NCBI GenBank assembly: GCA_003864495.1
Contig: ML133454.1
Coordinates: 2,324,758 to 2,388,757, forward strand
DNA: 64,000 nt
Reading direction: 5' to 3'
Source: Nemopilema nomurai
Lineage: Eukaryota > Cnidaria > Scyphozoa > Rhizostomeae > Rhizostomatidae
Shown here in pieces: positions 12,401-25,849 of this stretch (position 1 is its first letter; the number at the start of each line of letters is the position of its first letter). The notes under the pieces are model-generated. The model ran no database searches. It saw only the letters and a list, made by a program, of their open reading frames with translations, and was not told where the DNA came from. The position numbers and the translations under genes were made by a program.

Positions 12401-15400
12401 TGACATTGTGATATTGACATCGATTAAGAGCTATATCAAGCATTACTGAGGTAACTATCCCCTCAGAAACAACAGGAACTATAATTCTGTCTGGGAATGA
12501 TATCGAAGTAGTTTGCAGGTTAGAGAGGCCTGTAAACCTTGGTGTATCCACAAACAAAATTAAACAGAACTTATGCTCAATATTGAAAGATAAATTAGGT
12601 TGTATTGTTACAAAAATTATGATACTGCAGTTCCTTACGAAAACATTAGTATCCACAGATATGATAGCATGGGTGCTACAAACAAGCTATTGACATCATT
12701 GGTTGCTAATGACTGATTTTCAATTAGGCAAGGTGCCGATATAAAGCAACTTACTGCCGTTGAACCTCTGCCTTCAAATTGAGGACACTTCTATAAACCG
12801 CATCGACTGTGGCAACTGGGGAATTCCAAGATGAGTCACGTGATAGTGATTGGAAAAGTGTGGTATCTTCTGCCAACGCCCTTGCAAAAGAGAAGTTTCA
12901 ATATTAACGTTCAGTTCAAAAGAGAGGACACCTGTTTGTTAAAAAGCTAGATATTGGTACCTTGCGTTCAAGCCCTAATTTTGGTACTTTTCGAGAATTA
13001 TGTGTGGGACTCAAGGGCCTGACAATCAAAACCGCTCCCTCCTCTCGATAGGATTCGTGTGGAACTGTTTATATGGTATACTAATTCGATCAAATAGACT
13101 TATTGATGACTCCCAAATAGATCTATTAAAAGCTCGTTGGAGTAAAGTTCGAGCACACTCGTAATGGCAGGGTTCAGTATAAGAACACTCAAGTTGTCTA
13201 CTAAATCAATCCGTATATACGTAGGTAACTGCATCTGGCTACCATTTCCTTTCGCACGAAAAAGTCACTCTGGTCTAAATATACTATCAAGGACTCTACT
13301 ACATCCCTGGAGGCCACAGAAATGAACAATTCGAGCATTATAAAGGATCTTTAGAGCGTCGACAATAAATCCCAGGGGCATAGCGAGCGGGAATACAATG
13401 CCTCTACGATAACTGCGACAGCTTGTCATCTGAGAAGTATACATGAGCAAGTCACAAAGCTATCCAGCCAGAAATATTACCAGCCCGGCAAATAAACACA
13501 ATAATTTAATAGTACAAAAAGCTCCCAGTGCAATCACTTTTAAATTCAACACTAAAAATTGGAGCCGAAGTTTCAAGAGTTAGGCTTAATCAACAACTTT
13601 AACCGAGAAGAAAAACAAAGAAAAGCGTCCCTAGAGACATACCACTGCGAAGGCACTTCGATCTCAATATTTCCGTTATTGATTAAGATTTGGGCTGGTT
13701 CACTAGCCTTTGAGTTTGATGGCTTCACTTGAATCTATAGAGAACAGCAGGCTTATCAAAACTGGTAGCAAAAATCATAAATGAAGACAATACTATTTAG
13801 GAGACAATCTTGTATTATTGTAGCGTTTTTGTTCAATTTTTTGAAGTTTCTAATGATACAGTCATATCCTGATCTAAAGACGGATCTACCAGTTTGTGTA
13901 ACACTATATACAAATGAAAATCTAGTATCAAATGGACCTAGACATGGTCCTTGAGGAACACCGCAAATGACTTAAAGAAGACATACCGTTAACAACATTT
14001 AAAAAATATATATACCAGGCGATTGTAGTTTACTTTCATTAAAGTTCAAAAAGAGCATCATCAAGAATATCGAACCAATGCCATTTTCTCTTCATCAAAA
14101 GTGTCAGGTAGCAAGTATTTTTACTGGCAACTTAGAAGAAACTTAGACTGCAAAAATAGGCCTATTTAATTACGAAGGACTTGCTAAAATAAATCGTTCA
14201 AGGCATTAATGAAATAACTAAAAATCAAGGCATAGAAATAACGGTTTTCTGGGCTTAGAAATGAATTATGAACTTAGAAATCATGCCTACCAGATTGGCT
14301 TTTCCAAACGCAATGAGCACAGCAGTCCGCGCGGATGCGCTACTAACAGAAATACAAGCAGTGGCCAGCACTTTGAGGGAAAACAGATCCAGCTGTTCTT
14401 TGCTGATGGAGATTTTGCTCAATTTCGCAGTTCTTGCCACAAGAAGACGAACAGCAACCTGCATCAAAACAGATTTTGCAAAACGGTCAAACAATACATT
14501 CTAACCAACTGGCAACGTAAATTGATATTGATTATGTGTAACTTGGTTTGGTAATCATTTTTTTGCAGAAAGGTTGCTTCTTCAAGCTATGAAGGCTGTT
14601 TCTCGGAATGACATAATCTGGAGTGTCACTTCTCTTTACGCAACAACAGATGGCAGTTATCTTGGTAAAAGAAATGCCGTTAAATACAGGCGAGCCGAGA
14701 AAACCACTTCTGAGAACAGAAGGCAGATCGCCTGACCTCAGTTCGGAATCCGACAAAGCAGAGCCTTATGACCCTACCCTCTGTGTCAACATCTGTCCAA
14801 GCAACAAAACATACAACCAAATAGGATAAAAGCTGGATAGTTAGAAGTTACCAAACGATACAAACCATCTTTTGCTTCGTGTTCTCGAAGGCTTTTCCTG
14901 GACTTGCCACCTCGTACAGCGAATCTCCGACCTGCACTTGTACCCGCGGGATCTCGCGACGAATGAGTGTTTCCAAGTCCTCCTTTTGCATTGGCAATGC
15001 CTGGCCTGTTGCGGCTACACTTTCAACTGGGCTGCAGCAATCCTATCAAAAATCCAATCATGGTGAAAATTAACTCATATTAAAGCTTATCCATCGGATT
15101 TCTAGGCAAATCATAAACAATCCGAGTTTCGTAACCAAAATGATGAAGGGAAAAGTTGCATAATTTTTTTCAGGAAGATGACAGTTTCAACCTAATTACG
15201 GTTTGCCTCAAAAGCTCATGGAAAATTAATACACAGTTGAGTATCAAACTAAATTATCAAGACAAACCATTTCTGAGAAAAGAGAGATGCAGTTCATTTC
15301 AGTTCTGATGTTCTCGAAAGAACGAAATCTCCATTTCCTTCAAATTTGGAGTAGGAACGAGGCTTTATTTACGTAGTGTCCTTCATGACTGCGCTTCTCG

Positions 15401-18400
15401 ATTAAATGAGATAATTTCTCATTCTGTTTTGACTTTGAATCAAAGAGTTATGTCGCATATTAATAGCATCAAATTATTTTTCGTATCGGATTAACTTTAG
15501 GTGTAATGGTTCTGTATACTCTTGTCAAGCTGGATTCATAATGAGGCCTTTAATTAAAAGTAACCTGATTATTAGCCGACCATAACGCGTTGTCCAAAAG
15601 CAGAAATTATAAACCTAATATATAACAACGTTTGTAACAACAAGAAAGAAACCTTCAAAAAGAAAGAAAAGGCCATACTTTGATGACATCTTGCAAAACC
15701 AGTGGGTACAGTTGAAATGCCACAGGGACATCGAATTCGCACCAGTCCAAATTACTAAGCCGCTCTCGATATGTCTGCAAGAAAGCGGAGATTAACTAGA
15801 GATTTACTCACAGACTGGTTTCGCCTCGTGAGATAATCGAGGCAGAATTGTTGGAGCTGACACAATTTTTAAACATCCCTGGTTTTGGAAAATGGGAAGA
15901 AATGGCAGGAAATCTCTCTTTTTTACTGATACTATACGTTTATAGAGGCAAGTCAAGACTGATGACGCATCGCTGTAATATCAAGTGGATGTCATCTCAT
16001 TTGAGCTTGGCATAGACGTCATTTCATGTTAAAGTCACAGGGAAAGTTAGTGACTACAAGAAAGTCGATTCAAATAGTCATGGATAATTACAATACAGAC
16101 TGGATTGGGAAGAGGTTGGGGGTGGAATATTAACAACTACAACTGAAGAGGCATCTTGCAATTGCTTTTTAACGGTTCAACCCTTTATGAATGCGTCTTG
16201 GAATTTTGCATTACAAATTTGAAGTTTTTTAATGCAGAGTATTTTGTGCCAATTTTGGAGGAAAGCAATCTGAAATGGCCTCAGATAAATATTTCCTTGA
16301 CACAAGGTACCAACACTGTATCAATTTCAGATAAATTTTACGTTAATAAGGAAACAATAGATGTGCAATGGCAATATCTGACACTGGCTTACCAGAATTA
16401 GGCCATCGACCTTCAAGTTGATGTGCTTCCTGGCACTTTCGGAGAGATCTTCTCCATGCATCCACGACAAGATTGCAGCAAGGTCTTCTTTTGACAACCC
16501 ATAACCATATCGCAAGGTTCGGTTTACCTGAATAACATATAATTCTTATAATTTACACAAAATAATTTACAACCCTATTACATCTAATTACTGAGTTAAA
16601 CTTTGGCAAAAAACATAATACAGAATTATTATATATGACATGATCACAAATAACTATAACACGAAATAAAATATTTTCCATCATTTATCATTCGTCAAAA
16701 CCTCCACATTGTGCGGTAAGGGTTTTTCATATTATAAAAAATAGAATCCCTTATCTTGATGAATTGCTTTTAACTTGGGAATCTGATTTTGCTTCCAAAC
16801 AGCCCCATATTTCAAGAACCGAAATGTGTTTATTGCTTGTGTCAAAGTCACGGTACAAAGTCAGATACACTTGTTTATAATTCTGTGCCTTGAGAAATTA
16901 AGCTTCTTAAATATCAGGCGTGCCCATTTTTAGCAAGGTTCTTTAGCGGGTGAGACAGCTTTGAGGCATAAACCCGCCGTGCACTCAGTAAAATTCCAAT
17001 AAATTAGAAAAATTCCAGAGGAGCCCTGGCCCCTCCCCGCAACAGCGAGCCCATGAAGATCCTTTGTAAAGGGCATCTTTCGGTGTTCAAAGCTGACGTT
17101 TTATCAGTAATGAGCATCAAAGTTTTGCAGGCCCTCTACATAACGGGGATGCTGGTGTTACACATGGCAAAGAGTTCTGATCATAATCCATCGAAATATG
17201 GATAAACGTGATTTCGATGGTGAAAAGGATTTGTGTTGCGACAGAATAACACAAAACCATGTGACAACTAGTATGAAGCAAATACAACAATTATCGTTTT
17301 GCTACGCTTCGCTGGCTCTGCAACCACAAGAAAGAAAAATTCAATTTTGACAGCATTTTGCAAACTAATCGGCAAAATTAATTTGGTTTGTGCTATCGCT
17401 GGCTGAATAATGAAGTTAAGCTGTTTAGGAAAAACTAATATTGCCGATTGACTAAGCGTCACAAAAGATAGGATTATCAAAAAATTAAATCACCTTTAGG
17501 AGACATTGCATATAAATTTAATCAAATTTCATGATTAAAAATTGAACGCTTTATATGAGATCCGAAATGAATAAATATTGCGGAAAATCAACGCATATCT
17601 CATTGTATGCGAGCCAGACTGTTTTACATTTCCTAAGAAAATTTCATTAAATCTGCCCATAAGAAACAAAATTAAAGTCTTTAATGTACATTGATGAAAG
17701 GAGAATGCGGGTTGCTTTAAGTTTTTTGGTGAAAATGGGCTTGCACCAAACATAGCGATGGGAGCCAGACGGCTTTGTCCATATCCTCGCTACGCAGGTT
17801 TAGGCCAATCTTTCATGTCGACTCCATAGAATAGGAGGCGACTGAAGGACGAACTAACTGAGACCAAAGCTTAAGCTCCGATAAAACATTTGTTGTTACC
17901 GAACCCCATGTTACCCATTCCTCTTATCTATGGTTGCATGAACTCTCCAGAAACAGTGTCACGGTTTGAGTGCCAGCTGCATCGAAGCATATTTACACCA
18001 ACTATAATAATCTTATGTTCTACATCTACGTTATCGATGGTGAGAAATGAATAATGCAGGGGGGGAGGGCGCGGCCCCGCCTACTTTTTTAAAGATGAAG
18101 AAAGCTAAGAAATAAGATTCATAACAATGCTTGCCCTTTTAAGGAAAAGATAGACACCGTTTCTTGATTTGAGGCTCTGTACCAGGTAGATACTGACTCT
18201 TCAAAAGACTAATACGTGAAGACATATTCAGTGGAAAACTGGACATAGAAACATAAAAGACACGAAATGTAATCATTATGTTCCCGCCTATACCTTTTGA
18301 CTACGATTGATGACAAATAATGGTTACTAACCTCGTTTACAGCTTTCCATGTGATTGGTACACTGGAGCATTCCTTAATCTCGTATTGGGTAGGGTACCG

Positions 18401-21400
18401 CTCTCTGTATGCTGAATACTCGACGATGGGCGCGATGCACTCGGCGACAGTCTTGTGGTAATTATGCAGTTCATTGATGATGGACAGAATCAAGGCCAGG
18501 ACCTGCAGAATATATAAATCAATAATAAAATGACCCAATACAAGCCATGTACCATAAGGTAGCTAGCCCAGCAAACCATTCTATGTTTACATAACAGAGA
18601 ACCGTTAGCTAAACAGGCGGGGAGGGGGCTTTGTGTAGAAGACAACAGATAACAGAGCAATAATAGAGGGGCAGCTGCTAGTTATTATGGCGCGCAAAAC
18701 AACTCTGAGAAGATACTTCCAGAAGACGTAGTGTGCAACAGGCAGCAGCGAAATTTCCACATTGTGCTGTAGACGATAATAATAATAACGTAAACTTTAA
18801 TTTTTCTTAATGATCAAAAGCGAACCCGTGATATTGCGCAGATATTGATAGCATTGGCTGCAGAATCCTATCTGTCTTGTGTTTTTGTTCAGACACAGAG
18901 CCTTAAGTCAACAGGTTTTCCTGAATCATAATATTTATGAAGCTGAGGATATCAACTCGGCCAGTACTATAACTTTTGTGAACAACTGACAATTTGCTGT
19001 CAGCCGCTTGCAAAAACATTCCATTATTAATAATGCTTTTGTAATATTGAAGACGACATTTAACTATAATTTCTTCGATTGCCTTTGCGAGAATAGCACT
19101 ACAATGCAAACATAAACGAACTTGCGAGGGCCCAGCCAAAAAGCTGTTTTCAATCCTTTCGAAAACAGACTTTTGTTTTCGGGGTTGACGTACCCAAAAT
19201 ATGACGTCCACGTTTCGTTGTCTGCAAAAGTACTTTCCTTTTGTCGGCACGATCATTAGATTTCATAATCTTTAGGGTGCTGCCAGTGAAAGAAGATAAT
19301 ATGGCAAATTCAAGTCTAGACAATAACCCAGTTTTCCAGGGACTTATTCAAGAACAATTCGCTTATAAATAATTGAGCCAGTAGCTTCACTTTCTGTGTT
19401 TGTCATTTCACTTTCGTTTACGCGTCCGAAAACAAAACATGGGACAAGGAAGTCCGGCTTTGCGACCAAATCACGTGCATTATCAGCTCAGTAGAACATT
19501 GAGGAGGCCCGCCCAGATTCAATTCACTCTCAAATCGGTATTGTTCAATATAACTTTGGAGAGGACTGTTGAAACATAAAACAAGGACGGAAAACATGGC
19601 GAACCAGCAAGGGCCTAGTTAGATTGTTGTATGGCGTTTGGTGCACTGAAGAGCCAAAATTCCCAGCAAATGCCAAATGGACAGGTCGTCACTTTTCAGC
19701 ACGTCTGCGCCATAAAGGGATCCGCCGTCTTCCATTTAATGTAGCAGAACTGTACATAATCCTCTGGCAGGGATGTGGATGGCGCCATTTTTATTCAGAA
19801 ACACTAGAGGTCTTGGGCCTACTTTTCTATAAACGCGCAAGAGCATTTATCGCCATTAAAAAATCAAACGTAAAGTGCATATGTTCACACACATTTGTAC
19901 GACACCTAAACCATGCGACTTATCGCACACCATTCGGCTTATCTCGCTACATGCGACGCATCGCACATCATTCGACCAATAGCACCTTTTAGACTTATCG
20001 CCGATCTTTAGACTTCTGACGCACATTCAGCGATATCTCACACCTTCAGATAGGTTTTCTACTTAGGACAATGACATTTACCATACGGTATAGCCATGAC
20101 TTGCATACAATTGTATCAGTTGAAAATATAAACAAAGCACTACATTTAGCCTAACTGCAAAGGGGGATCCAGTATAAGAGGTATCCGCAGGGTTGTGATA
20201 AGACGGTGTAAACAGGCCCTGAGTCGCAAAAAAGGCTCATTGGACGCCTGACGCTAAAGAATAACTAAAAAGCGAGAGTGGCGACCACGCCCAATAAAAA
20301 AGACAAATCAGTTATACAGTCCATCCTTGGCGTGAAGAATAAGATAAAAACAGCTATATATAGTGAAATGGTCCGAAAACTCTGTATAACTTATTTGTCT
20401 ACCTAACGGGCCTGTCTCAAATAAGTACGTCGCTTAGTCAACGTAAAACGATGGATGGTCGATGAAAACTTCAATATACCAATATGGTTTATTTTTGGTC
20501 ACCGTTCTTGCTTCTCGGTTTCCACCTAAAGTAATAACTGTTGCGAGACATGTGGCAGTATAACGTCTAAATTTGAGCAATAAGTGAATCCAGATGTACA
20601 GGAGCTGAAATTTAAGCTCCAGTTCTTGCAGAGAAATGTGGCAGCATTAGGTACTTTCTAGGAGGAAACACCAAACCTGTTTGGTGAAAGATCTCATATT
20701 TTCGGAAAATCTGGAGGACTAAAAAGTGATTGATTTTGCAACAAACTTTCAGCAAAACCTTTAACAGTGTCTGCCTAGGATAATTTATGGCCAAAGAAAA
20801 TCTAATTCCCGTTCCTAAATCCACTAGGCCACAATATTCCGGACCATATTTCAAGCATATGGACCAACGTTTATGTGATTAACGATGACCTGAAACGCGA
20901 TGACCTGAAACGCAAGGGCTTGGATGCCGCTTCGGGAACCGAAGAGAAAGTTGAAAACATGAACGACAGCAGTGTTCATGACAGGTGCCCCTTTTGTTTG
21001 TGTTTACACCCCCCCCCCTTTAATTGGTGGGTTACAATAAAATGGGTGCAAAATTGATGCTAAGGATAAACACATTGATTTTCTTTTTCCAAACATGATA
21101 GTTTCCCTTAAATTATAAGGTGTCCTGTATCAGGGCAAAGGTATCATCTCGTGATTTCAATCATGATTTGGTAGAGGAAGTGTCCCATTCATCTTCACGT
21201 GACAGGAGTGAGCTTCAGGATAGCGAAGGATTTGCTTTAGTTTTCTACTGGATTTGCCACAAGTCTCTCTCGCGGCAAAATGGAAGAAGGAGAAAAATTC
21301 TCTACCAAAACATTTGTCGCGCCTTACAACAGAAGGCTGGTACAACAGCTGCTCTTGTAAGGCTGTTTACATGAGGTACTTCCTGATATTAACTAAAGAA

Positions 21401-24400
21401 CAGCTTACTTCCAATGGGCATCAAAATGCACTCTGAGGTCCTTTTGATACAGAAGAAAGGCTTTCTACAATTGCAAGTGTTATTGAGGTGGTCGGGGGTA
21501 ATATAACAATAACAATGTTATTTTAAGCTTTCTCATGCGTAAATATCCATAGAAAATATTTCAAACATTTGGCAACAGTTGTCAACTCGCTCCAAGGCCG
21601 AATATCAAAATGAGGTTCACAACATAGCACACAATTCTAGTACCAACAAATATTCAAAAACTGTCAAACGATGTTTGAAACCAGACCACTGAAATTCACA
21701 AAAGGAATAACAGACTTGTGGGAAAAATTCACTAGTGGAATTTGAACGACCTAATTTTTAGCAGTACCAAAAGAGTGACCGATTAGGAGATAGTTGCAAG
21801 GGAACTGGAGCCAAGCCATTTAGTCACGTGTAATTGTAGAAACACGAGAAAATGAGAGGCAGACGCTAATAAGGGTAGAATTTAGACATGCGACGGAATG
21901 AGCTACCCCATAGCTAAATCCTAATTAAACCTCCGTTATTTTGTCTTTGATTCACCTCCTGTTCATTCTTATCCTGCAACACTAATATAGGAAACACGAG
22001 ACATGACAGGCATAACTGATGGTGCCCTCCAAAAGAAAAAGCTGTCAACCAAATTAGATTGCTAAAGGGACAAAAAACCTTTTGCAGATGCCCGCGAGGC
22101 TCCATACCACAGAGTTCGCACATGATTTCCGAAATGAGGATTATCAATTAAGCAACATTGTTATAATGATGAGGATTAAAAAACTTGCAAATATTCATCT
22201 TTTGCAAAAATTTCCCACAAACGTTTCGTGTCCGTTTACGCGAATTCTTCGCAATCCGACTTGTCCAATGATAATAACATCAGGATATCGTGACGAAAAT
22301 TATAATGGGAGGTTACGTTACAGAAAAGCAGGTGCTTTTAGAGCATGACATATGAGAGAAGTCTGTAATCAATATGGCCTCTTTGTTCACAACACTTACG
22401 GTTAAATGTTGACGCAAAAATGGATTGACCTTTTAAAACATGCTTGACGGCCCTTGCTTTGGATTATAGCTTAGCTCTCCTAGTTAAAGTTATTCATGAG
22501 AACTTAGTACTAACATCGCAGTAGCGAAGAGTGAATTGACGAAAATCGGATCGTCGCACCTTCATCTGGAGCATGCAATCACGAATTGCTTAAGGCCGGT
22601 GTCCAAAGACACCTCTTCTACCATACCACTTAGGCAAACTGAGTCTCGGTCCCTTTCACCTAATGGTGGCAGTCGTGTGTTAACGCACAGCAACAAAGAT
22701 TGTTTGAGTGATTAACATTGTACGAAATATCTAGGGAACAGGGTTTCGGGAGCCGGTGGAACAAATCTGCATTTGTGCTTGAAGTGCCAATTGTAAATTA
22801 GGCCAACGCCCGGAACAGACTGGCAAATAGTCAACACGGAGAAATCTACCAGAACAGCAGTAAGGTTTCCTAAGTTCCTTCTGTGGACACCAATGATAGC
22901 TAGAGTGGAAGAGACAAGTGTAAGCTATCAAGATTCTAGAAACACCACTCTTTCGTCAGATAGAGAAGGCATTCAGTGAGAAGGCTTCATTGCAGAGGAT
23001 AGGCACTATGAAGTGCCTCAAGGAGGCGAATAGTCGAAATAATACAGGTACCTTTACAAGGAAAAAAGGACAGTCAACATAATACGTGGTCTGTAAATAG
23101 ATATAAATAGACAATTGACAAAGTGACGTGGAGAGCAACTGTTTGAATCCAGATTAGCGCCTAGCCCCCTGATGTGCTGAGAAGAACGAAGTCGAAGATA
23201 GCAGTGCGCACTCAATGCATAATTCAAGCAGTAGACGCATTTCGCGACCTCGAATATAATAGACCATTCTGAGAGAGATCAGGAAGAACAGAAAGCAGGG
23301 ATAAACAGTTTCAAATCGCTGAATTTCCTAGAAAGAAAAACATCCATCATTTTCAAACGATAATTAACAGGGAAGCTGCTTGCCTTAAAATACTTCCCAC
23401 ATAACTGTAGGGCTTTTGAAATATCTATGACAGGCTTTCGCTATACCCTCTACAGAAACCTATGAAGTGGCACAGAAATGAAAAAGTCTAAGGTTTTCAG
23501 AGGACCGGGGTTTTTTTCTGTCACTCCAAACGTACCACCAATGGCAGACTGACATTCAAACATAGCAGACTCTCTTAAAATAACAGTCCAGAGGCCTTCG
23601 AAATCTTCCGGTAAAAGACAAAGGTATACAACTACAAATGTAAAAGACATTGAAATGCTAGAGGGGAAAGTTAGGGACAGAGACTCAGTAAAATATGTCT
23701 AATTTCTTCTGACAACAAATTAACATTGGAAAAAGGTATTGCACCAGAACCTCATATTCATGATATAATCCCAACCAAAATGCATCAAATGTCAAAAACA
23801 TAGCTTATTCTAAACAGGCATTTGCCCATGCTGACAATGTCAAAACATACCACACTTACCAAAGAACTTAGACATACTTGCAACTGAATAAAATAAAAGT
23901 CTAAATAAAAATTATTGATGTACAAGAAGACCTGCCATTCAAATAAATATTTTGGACATAAATACCTGCAGGTGCAATGTCTCTCCTTTTCAAATCTAAA
24001 TCTTATTGAAAAACTTTTCAATGGAAAACTTAAGAATGCATTCTACTGCTTAAAAACTACAGATTTTTGTTATGACTGTGGTAGCTACACATTTTCAAAC
24101 CTTTTAGAATCATAAAAACGTCCTTCTATCCTATCAGTATGTCAATTATCATTTCTCCATGGTTTCATATTTTCAATGGCAAGTATGTGGCTTCAGATTC
24201 AAGATTTCAAATTCCACCTCCTTTTCGCTCTTTCTAGTCCAAAAGGGGCTTTGTTAAAAACAAGAAAAAGTCATGTGCTCTATAAATATGAAAGCATCCC
24301 TGATAAATATTGAAGTATAAATCATCGCAGCCTTAAGTCAGACTGCAACGCTGAATATGTTTTAAGCATTTAAATGATAACACAACTATTGCGAAATGAA

Positions 24401-25849
24401 CTTTGATAGAACTTACAGTACTGTCATTTTACTGAATAAGAAAAAGATGCGAAATCAGCTTTAAATTGGTATGAAACATAAGCCTTTTTATGAATGAAAT
24501 TTTTCTTGAGGCAAAGCCACAAAATAAATCTATTGTTTCATGGATTAGACACTAAGTCCATGAGTGGTTATCTCAAGTTTCTTTGTTGTCCAGAAGTTCA
24601 CACTGTGGCAGCCCTTCCTATTATGAGCTGTGTCAATGGAAAACATGACAAATGCTCATAGATTCAGATCTTTGCAATCTTAATAGCATTAAAAAAATTA
24701 GTTTCTCAGCTATATAAAAGTTATGTTGGAAACTCCAGTAAGGTTTTGCTAAATTGCAGTTTACTTATCAAAACAAACTTATTTATCATTACAGAACATT
24801 TCTGCAACAATCCATTGAACCAATAAAAAACATAGAATTAGGCAGTGTTAATTACTTTTTGTTTAGGAATCCTTTTTCACATAAATATCTCCATTCAAGA
24901 TCAAAGAATTCTTGGATTTCAAATGTTTGAGAGTAAGTGTTATTTTCCTCGAAGAGAAATCATCTCATCTGATCCAATGTGCATGGGCTATTCATGATGA
25001 TAACTTCAAAACCATTTTTTGCGTTTCAGGGACCAATCACTCATTTCATGCAATTACTACCCACTAACCAAATCTGTGCGTAATAATTCTTGATAGGCTA
25101 TTGATGACATAATGATAAATATAAACCAGGGCATAAACCAGAATTTCCCTTTGGTATGGTTTTGCCTAAGAAGTGATAAATTGGCAATGAACTGCAACAA
25201 TAACTTGGCGTTTAACCAAACAGGGCCCCTTGAAAAACAACTTCTGTTGAAGGGCTACCCATCCTAGATAAATGAAATATGAAAATTCACAAATCAAACA
25301 AATAAAAACTTCTACACAAACTGATATACTGCATGATTCACTCTGTTCAGCTGCTTCAATTAAATAATGAAAATATATTACCATAGAATTCTAACGTGAG
25401 AAAGTCAAAACCGAACTGCCATAACAAATGGGTTATCAATCGAATTTAAAATAACCAAAAATAACATTCATTTGACATTAGGCAATCGGATAATACGTGA
25501 AGTCGATGACAAAAATTGACAAGAGACGTACCTCTTCAGACGTGCTCTGTGACTTTTTAACATAGTTTTCATGCTTGTCTTTTTGCTTGCAGGCTAACGA
25601 AACATTCTTTTTGAAAGCATCGAGTTTGGTGTCTATCTCTGCAAAGGCATTCCGCAATTTGATGCAGATGTAACTCTGATCCAGAACATCCCACTCATCT
25701 AGATTTCCTTTACCTGATTTCGCCGCCTCGTCTCTTTTCTCTAACAGCTCCGTAACTGCATCCTTTAGACGATTCGCTGCAGATATTTGTTCCGATAACG
25801 AGAAGAAGTACTCGTGTAGGGCCGTGTTTACAATGCGTGTATCAGACAT
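3412..25849 (-). CDS. Unrecognised large gene, 15 exons, about 1221 aa
   Basis: Exons in transcript order: 25849-25532, 18502-18332, 16527-16393, 15774-15679, 15042-14866, 14458-14291, 13734-13643, 12880-12755, 12306-12056, 11734-11543, 11351-10631, 10400-9974, 5426-5257, 4847-4757, 3942-3412. All introns are GT-AG and every junction phase matches, giving 3666 nt ending in Trp-stop. The start is the ATG of MSDTRIVNTALHEYFF. Residues 1 to about 430 look folded and mostly helical (charged helices in exon 1, then LSKEDLAAILSWMHGEDLSE). The rest looks disordered: a proline/basic block near residue 520 (PPPRPRRKARKKRK, like a nuclear-localisation or SH3-binding stretch), a Ser-rich segment with DSGIGS at 642-647, an Asp/Glu-rich run, and a Gln/Arg/Ser-rich C-terminus. 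I do not recognise the family and assign no function; a regulatory or scaffold role is only a guess. A plus-strand gene is nested in the intron between exons 12 and 13. The weakest splice site is the exon 10 donor (GTTCGA). Confidence 0.8.
6341..6407. repeat. Inverted repeat, 17-bp perfect arms
   Basis: TACCCTGGGTACCAGAC (from 6342) is followed about 32 bases later by its exact reverse complement GTCTGGTACCCAGGGTA (6391-6407). The sequence GGGATCG flanks both arms in the same orientation. It could be a very short foldback element or the paired ends of a miniature transposon. It lies about 500 bp upstream of the nested plus-strand gene. Confidence 0.7.
6913..7539 (+). CDS. ICMT/steroid-reductase-like membrane protein, intronless
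   Basis: A 208-aa single-exon protein with five or six hydrophobic segments (roughly 13-31, 34-52, 67-88, 97-116, 146-178). It carries the family signature LITEGFFARTRNCNYLGEI at about 131-149. This resembles the G-x-F-x-x-x-R-x-x-N-Y-x-G-E pattern of the isoprenylcysteine methyltransferase / DUF1295 / sterol-reductase C-terminal superfamily, where Arg, Asn and Glu bind cofactor. The usual tail Y..Y....GFLLPKIF is also present. Substrate and exact reaction cannot be told. The start is the ATG with A at -3 (GCGAAGATGGGC); an in-frame Met at residue 5 is the alternative. The gene is antisense to, and inside, an intron of the large gene. Being intronless, it may be a retrocopy, but no poly(A) tail or target duplication was seen. 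An overlapping frame at 6813-7199 is a shadow. Confidence 0.8.
   Translation: MGIPMRYSINLHKATTIVYILGLMFYFDNFTIGPCVYLSLHGTYILIWFCKELAFPDTTWGQEIGWLKSLTVFLFLGPLGYWIAPYLLVSSRHQPRNLTIAIAVATQTMGIFLHFCADCQKYFTLKHKRGLITEGFFARTRNCNYLGEILIYLSFGLLAEHWIAMAIVTVFSVFVYYPGMKRKEDSISRYPTFAKYKEQSGFLLPKIF
7700..8690. mobile_element. Deleted copy of a TA-flanked inverted-repeat element (family B)
   Basis: The left end after TA reads CAGGCTTTTTTTATAAGGAA and matches the end of the 1-kb element at 55247-56244. The two copies align throughout (for example the segment coding LLNEALGTRVANNLCEYWL), with this copy in the opposite orientation. The right inverted repeat is lost: sequence stops after GAGGTAGGT where the other copy continues TCCTTATAAAAAAGCGTG. 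Not counting the inserted element A, this copy is about 345 bp against 998 bp. It lacks the middle, with a CTCG microhomology at the deletion point. Non-autonomous, no transposase. Confidence 0.75.
7771..8413. mobile_element. 643-bp inverted-repeat element (family A), nested in B
   Basis: The ends are perfect 20-bp inverted repeats (AGCCCCGGCAAAACGACTGG) flanked on both sides by TTA (7768-7770 and 8414-8416). A 3-bp TTA duplication is typical of PIF/Harbinger-type insertion. Inside, the module GTTCAGTCGTTTTGCCAC recurs (near 7964 and 8305, with variants near 7831 and 8390), along with many TGTTCAGT/GTCCAGT repeats in both orientations. There is no transposase frame, so it is a MITE. The family assignment rests on the duplication length only. 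Confidence 0.75.
8991..9205. repeat. 14-bp minisatellite, about 15 copies
   Basis: The unit YTTTCAAADTTACG is repeated head to tail with point changes. As 14 is not a multiple of 3, each copy changes frame, and three units give a 14-residue super-repeat in the plus-strand open frame 8847-9224 (SKLRFQIYAFKFTF and variants). The open frame exists because the unit has no stop in any phase. It is not evidence of a gene. Confidence 0.85.
11137..11154 (-). other. DSGIGS motif, beta-TrCP-type degron candidate
   Basis: In exon 11 of the unrecognised gene the codons read SPSDSGIGSS. DSGxxS is the established phosphodegron bound by beta-TrCP (the beta-catenin type). Here it lies in a Ser-rich, probably disordered region, where such a degron could work. 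Function is inferred from the motif alone. Confidence 0.4.
18503..25531 (-). other. Intron 1 of the unrecognised gene (7 kb)
   Basis: Joins phase-0 exons 1 and 2. AT-rich. It contains open frames up to about 120 codons (for example minus 18903-19256 and plus 19624-19992) without recognisable motifs, codon signal or supporting splice structure. A 15-bp unit (GATGACCTGAAACGC) is present twice near 20884. Nothing else is supported. Confidence 0.55.

Noticed and set aside
14261..14554. Plus-strand frames over the 14.3-14.5 kb region
   Set aside because: Antisense shadow of exon 6 of the large minus-strand gene, which has splice sites in phase.
16920..18100. GC-rich blocks near 17020 and 18060 as possible transposon ends
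   Set aside because: No matching inverted ends or target duplications were found between or around them.
18903..19256. Minus-strand frame of 117 codons in intron 1
   Set aside because: Length alone is not convincing in a 7-kb AT-rich intron; no motif, and including it is not needed for the gene model.
19624..19992. Plus-strand frame of 122 codons
   Set aside because: Low-complexity CGAC/ATCGCAC-like sequence near its end and no family resemblance.
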